A DNA stretch of 64,000 bases from Actinorugispora endophytica. Its GTDB lineage: Bacteria > Actinomycetota > Actinomycetes > Streptosporangiales > Streptosporangiaceae. The translations under genes were made by a program, and so were the position numbers. Below the pieces are notes generated by a model. That model was not told the DNA's origin and made no database searches. It was given only the letters and a program-made list of their open reading frames with translations. Location of the stretch: the NCBI RefSeq assembly GCF_004363075.1, contig NZ_SNYN01000026.1, positions 1 to 64,000 on the forward strand, read 5' to 3'. Of the stretch, positions 61,332-64,000 are shown piece after piece; the stretch's first letter is position 1, and each line of letters begins with the position of its first letter.

Positions 61332-62096
61332 TCACGCGTCCCTTCGTGTGATCATGACGGCCGCCGCGCCCAGCGGCACGGCGGCGTACGCGGCCAGGAC
61401 CGCCAGCGCGGCCGGCGGCGACAGGACCGGGTCGGGCACGGCGCCCGCGATCCGGACCGCGAGGCCCGACGGCAGCACCGCGGCCATCCGCCCGCCCCAC
61501 GGCTCGGGCAGCAGGAACGTGAACGGCGGCAGCACGAACAGCAGCACGGCGACCGCCGCCACCGCGCCCGCGGTGGAGCGCAGGACGGCGCCCGAGCCGA
61601 GGCCGAACAGCGCGGCCGCCACCACGGTCAGGGCGGTCGCGGCCAGGACGGGGACCTCTTCCCCCGGCGGCCCCGTGGGGCCGGGGAGCGGCCGGTCCCC
61701 GATGAACGTCCGGACCGCCGCGAACGACGCCGCCAGGACCACCAGACCGGCGGCCAGGGAAACGGCGGCGACGACCGCGGCCTTGGCCGCCAGGACCGGC
61801 CAGCGGCGCGGCACCGCCACCAGGCTCGACCGGATCGTCCCGGTCGCGTACTCCGACGTCACCACCAGCACCCCGAACACCCCCGCGCCCAGTTGCAGGA
61901 GCGGAGCGACCAGCTCCATCGGGCCCGCGCCCGAGAGGGAGCCGCGCTCTCCCGGCGGAAGCCCGTCCCAGATCCGCGCCCCGTTCCAGGCCACGAGGGC
62001 GGCGAGGAGGACCACCGCGACCGCCGCGAGGAGACCGTAGCGGGAGGAACGGACCGAGCGGATCTTCGCCCACTCCGCCCCCAGGACGCCGGTCAC
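61332..62096 (-). CDS. ABC-2 type permease 1
   Basis: A 254-residue membrane protein with about six hydrophobic helices, paralogous to the next gene (GAEWAKIRSVRSSRYGLL, SEYATGTIRSSLVAVPRRW, ALAVLAAYAAVPLGAAAVMI). GTG 62096 overlaps the ATPase stop (GTGA). It shares the 142-bp identical block with the following permease. Confidence 0.88.
   Translation of the reverse strand: MTGVLGAEWAKIRSVRSSRYGLLAAVAVVLLAALVAWNGARIWDGLPPGERGSLSGAGPMELVAPLLQLGAGVFGVLVVTSEYATGTIRSSLVAVPRRWPVLAAKAAVVAAVSLAAGLVVLAASFAAVRTFIGDRPLPGPTGPPGEEVPVLAATALTVVAAALFGLGSGAVLRSTAGAVAAVAVLLFVLPPFTFLLPEPWGGRMAAVLPSGLAVRIAGAVPDPVLSPPAALAVLAAYAAVPLGAAAVMITRRDA
61742..61883 (-). repeat. 142-bp block identical to 60931-61072 (copy B)
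   Basis: The partner of the block at 60931-61072, in the same reading frame and position of the paralogous permease. Confidence 0.85.
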
Positions 62097-63004
62097 CGCG
62101 CGCTCCCGTGCGCGCGGTGCTCGACGCTGCCGGCGGTGAGCTCCATGTACGCCTCCTCCAGCGAGGCGCTGCGCGGGGTCGCCTCGTGGATCGGCAGCGC
62201 GTGGCGCGCCGCGAGGTCGCCGATCACGCTCACGTCCACCCCGGTCACCGCCAGCCCCCCGGAGGGGTCGGGCGCGACCGCGGCGCCCGCCCCGGTGAGG
62301 ACCTCGGCCAGTTCGGCCGCGCGGGGCGAGCGCACCAGCACACCCCGGTCGAAGCGGGCGGCCAGGTCGCGGACCGTGGTGTCGCAGATCAGCCGTCCCC
62401 GCCCGATGACGACCAGGCGGTCGGCGGTGAGCTCCATCTCGCTCATCAGATGGCTGGACAGCAGCACGGTGCGGCCCTCGGCGGCGAGCGAGCGCATCAG
62501 CTCGCGGATCCAGCGCACCCCGTCGGGGTCCAGCCCGTTGACGGGCTCGTCGAACAGCAGCACGCCAGGGTCGCCCAGCAGCGCCGCGGCGATGCCCAGC
62601 CGCTGCTTCATCCCCAGCGAGAACCCCCCGGCCCGCTTGCGCGCGACCCCGGCCAGGCCCACCTGCTCCAGTACCTCGGCCACCCGCCGGGCGCCGATCC
62701 CGTTGGTGCGGGCCAGGCACAGCAGGTGGTCGAACGCGCTGCGCCCGCCGTGCAGCGCCCCCGCGTCCAGAAGCGCGCCCACGCGCAGCATCGGGCGCCG
62801 TATCCGGGCGTAGCGGAGGCCGTCGACGAGGGCCTCTCCGGAGGTCGGCGCGTCCAGTCCCAGGAGCACGCGCATGGTCGTGGTCTTGCCCGCGCCGTTG
62901 GGGCCCAGGAACCCGGTCACCCGGCCCGGCCCGACGGAGAAGGACAGCCCGTCCACGGCGCTGGTCCCCCCGTAGCGCTTGCTGAGTTCTTTCACTTCGA
63001 TCAT
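62093..63004 (-). CDS. ABC transporter ATP-binding protein (ABC-2 exporter)
   Basis: A 303-residue DrrA/CcmA-like ATPase: Walker A GPNGAGKTT (about residues 34-42), signature FSLGMKQRLG (in place of LSGGQ), Walker B LLFDEPVNGLDPDG and switch His in SSHLMSE, with a C-terminal regulatory tail. It powers export of a drug or lipid through the two coupled permeases. ATG 63004 is the first gene of the operon, divergent from a histidine kinase gene, which may control it. Confidence 0.94.
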   Translation of the reverse strand: MIEVKELSKRYGGTSAVDGLSFSVGPGRVTGFLGPNGAGKTTTMRVLLGLDAPTSGEALVDGLRYARIRRPMLRVGALLDAGALHGGRSAFDHLLCLARTNGIGARRVAEVLEQVGLAGVARKRAGGFSLGMKQRLGIAAALLGDPGVLLFDEPVNGLDPDGVRWIRELMRSLAAEGRTVLLSSHLMSEMELTADRLVVIGRGRLICDTTVRDLAARFDRGVLVRSPRAAELAEVLTGAGAAVAPDPSGGLAVTGVDVSVIGDLAARHALPIHEATPRSASLEEAYMELTAGSVEHRAHGSAR

Positions 63005-63172
63005 GCCCGCAACACTTTCGCGGCGAGGTCCGTCCGCGCGTCGGACCGGCGGCCGGACCTCGGCGTCGGTCCCCGGTCGCACGCGCGGGGCCGCCCGGGG
63101 AAGGGATCCGACCGCAGGACGACCTGCCCCGGGTGGAGGCGGCCGGGCCGCGCCTGCGGATACCTTCGGAAG

Positions 63173-64000
63173 GTGCACGGTGGCCTCTCGCTCCTCTCCG
63201 ATCCCCGACGGTCCGACCGCGGCGGCCTGGTCGCTCTGGACGTCCTCGCGGCCGCCGGCTACACGGCGGTGCTGCTGGGGACCTCGCTCGCGCAGGCGCC
63301 GCACGCCGCGAACGCGCCGCGGTGGGTCCTGGTCCTGGTCCTGGCCTCGATCGGGCCGCCCCTGGCGGTGCGGCGGCTGTGGCCGCTGCCCGTGTTCACC
63401 GTCGTCATGGCCGGGTCCGTGACCGCCGCGGTGCTCGGCGTCCTGCGGGACCCGTTCGTCGCGGCGGCGTTCGCGCTCTACCCGGTCGCGCTCACCACGT
63501 CCGGGCACCGGTGGCCGTCGGCGTCGTCGGTCGGTCTGGCCAGCGCGGCCGTCCTGCTGTTCGGGGCGTTCGCGGGGCCCCCGCCCCACTGGTCCGAGGA
63601 CGTGGGGCCCCTCGTCCTGGGCGCGGCGGTCCTGAGCGGGGCGTGGGCGATCGGGCGGGGAGTGCGCGAGCGGCGCGCCTACGCCGCGCGGTCGGCGGAG
63701 CGGATCACCGAGCGGGCCGTGGTCGAGGAGCGGCTGCGCATCGCGCGCGAACTGCACGACGTCGTCGCGCACGGGATGAGCCTGATCGCGGTCAAGGCCG
63801 GGGTCGCCAACCACGTGATCCAGACGCGGCCCGAGGAGGCCGCCGACGCGCTGCGCGTCATCGAGGCCACCAGCCGCGGCGCGCTCACCGAGATGCGCCA
63901 CCTGCTGGGCGTCCTGCGCTCGGGAACCGACGAACGGCCCGCCGACACGGGCCCGGCCCCCGGAATCGGGGACCTGCCCGGGATCGCCGAACGGGCCGCG
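63173..64000 (+). CDS. Sensor histidine kinase (NarL/DesK type), 3'-truncated by window
   Basis: At least 276 residues, still open at the window edge. Four or five N-terminal hydrophobic helices (about 20-155) form a membrane sensor. A HisKA_3 dimerisation domain follows with the phospho-acceptor His in ERLRIARELHDVVAHGMSLI (about 188-207). The ATPase domain lies beyond the end. GTG 63173 follows a possible -10 (GATACC) closely, so the mRNA may be leaderless. Being divergent from the ABC-2 operon, it is the likely sensor for that exporter. Confidence 0.88.
   Translation, partial: MHGGLSLLSDPRRSDRGGLVALDVLAAAGYTAVLLGTSLAQAPHAANAPRWVLVLVLASIGPPLAVRRLWPLPVFTVVMAGSVTAAVLGVLRDPFVAAAFALYPVALTTSGHRWPSASSVGLASAAVLLFGAFAGPPPHWSEDVGPLVLGAAVLSGAWAIGRGVRERRAYAARSAERITERAVVEERLRIARELHDVVAHGMSLIAVKAGVANHVIQTRPEEAADALRVIEATSRGALTEMRHLLGVLRSGTDERPADTGPAPGIGDLPGIAERAA

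Overview
The window is very GC-rich, with NNC/NNG codon use, many GTG starts, several leaderless-looking promoters and an actinobacterial gene set (F420-dependent LLM oxidoreductase, mycothiol-type DinB/TIGR03086 protein, CebR- and GlnR-type boxes, CBM2-linked AA10 LPMO, many ECF sigma factors). The best guess is a Streptosporangiales/Nocardiopsis-like actinomycete; this is inference from content, with no database match. The first ~80 bases are low-complexity G/T tracts and look like a sequence end rather than biology.

Layout. 0-6.5 kb: SDR, an ECF sigma factor coupled to an O6-alkylguanine methyltransferase, a TetR/SDR divergon, a SnoaL-like protein and a serine hydrolase behind a MerR-type palindrome. 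6.5-16 kb: a ~350-bp repeat with terminal inverted repeats (MITE-like), MerR, Tat-exported PhoD, a Gfo/Idh/MocA oxidoreductase, a DGPF/YciI protein with an ECF42-type sigma factor whose C-terminus is fused to a degenerate tyrosine recombinase, a methyltransferase, and an amidohydrolase cut short by another repeat copy. 16-24 kb: acetyltransferases, an F420 oxidoreductase, a sugar transporter with sugar kinase, and fused aminodeoxychorismate synthase. 24-31 kb: an LPMO with CebR and CRP-like boxes, a DtxR/MntR regulator, CtaG and DUF2243 membrane proteins, and an Mn-type ABC transporter. 31-36 kb: small enzymes, an HxlR divergon, a CPBP protease and a NUDIX protein. 36-42 kb: assimilatory nitrate uptake and reduction (NarK, molybdopterin reductase, FAD/[2Fe-2S] reductase) behind a GlnR-type box. 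42-45 kb: a flavoprotein and an XRE regulator fused to a GNAT domain, next to a full MITE copy and a 5'-truncated tRNA-Ser(GCU). 45-54 kb: a DUF4132 giant protein divergent from a two-gene RNA-repair operon (RNA ligase-kinase, then a four-domain end-processing protein). 54-64 kb: MerR-thioredoxin, SDR/TetR divergon, Ser/Thr kinase with Sel1 repeats, an ECF41-type sigma factor with a matching promoter on a divergent DoxX operon, DUF1697, an ABC-2 exporter operon and a truncated histidine kinase.

The most interesting pieces are: the RNA-repair operon, with ligase (motifs I, III, IV, V), P-loop kinase, MJ1316/DUF504 domain, EEP nuclease/phosphatase, 2H phosphoesterase and poly(A)-polymerase-like nucleotidyltransferase in two overlapping genes; the ECF-recombinase fusion; the ECF/MGMT pair; the MITE family, which abuts or truncates genes; and several regulatory sites readable directly from the DNA. 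No CRISPR array, rRNA, intact tRNA, intact transposase or complete prophage was seen.
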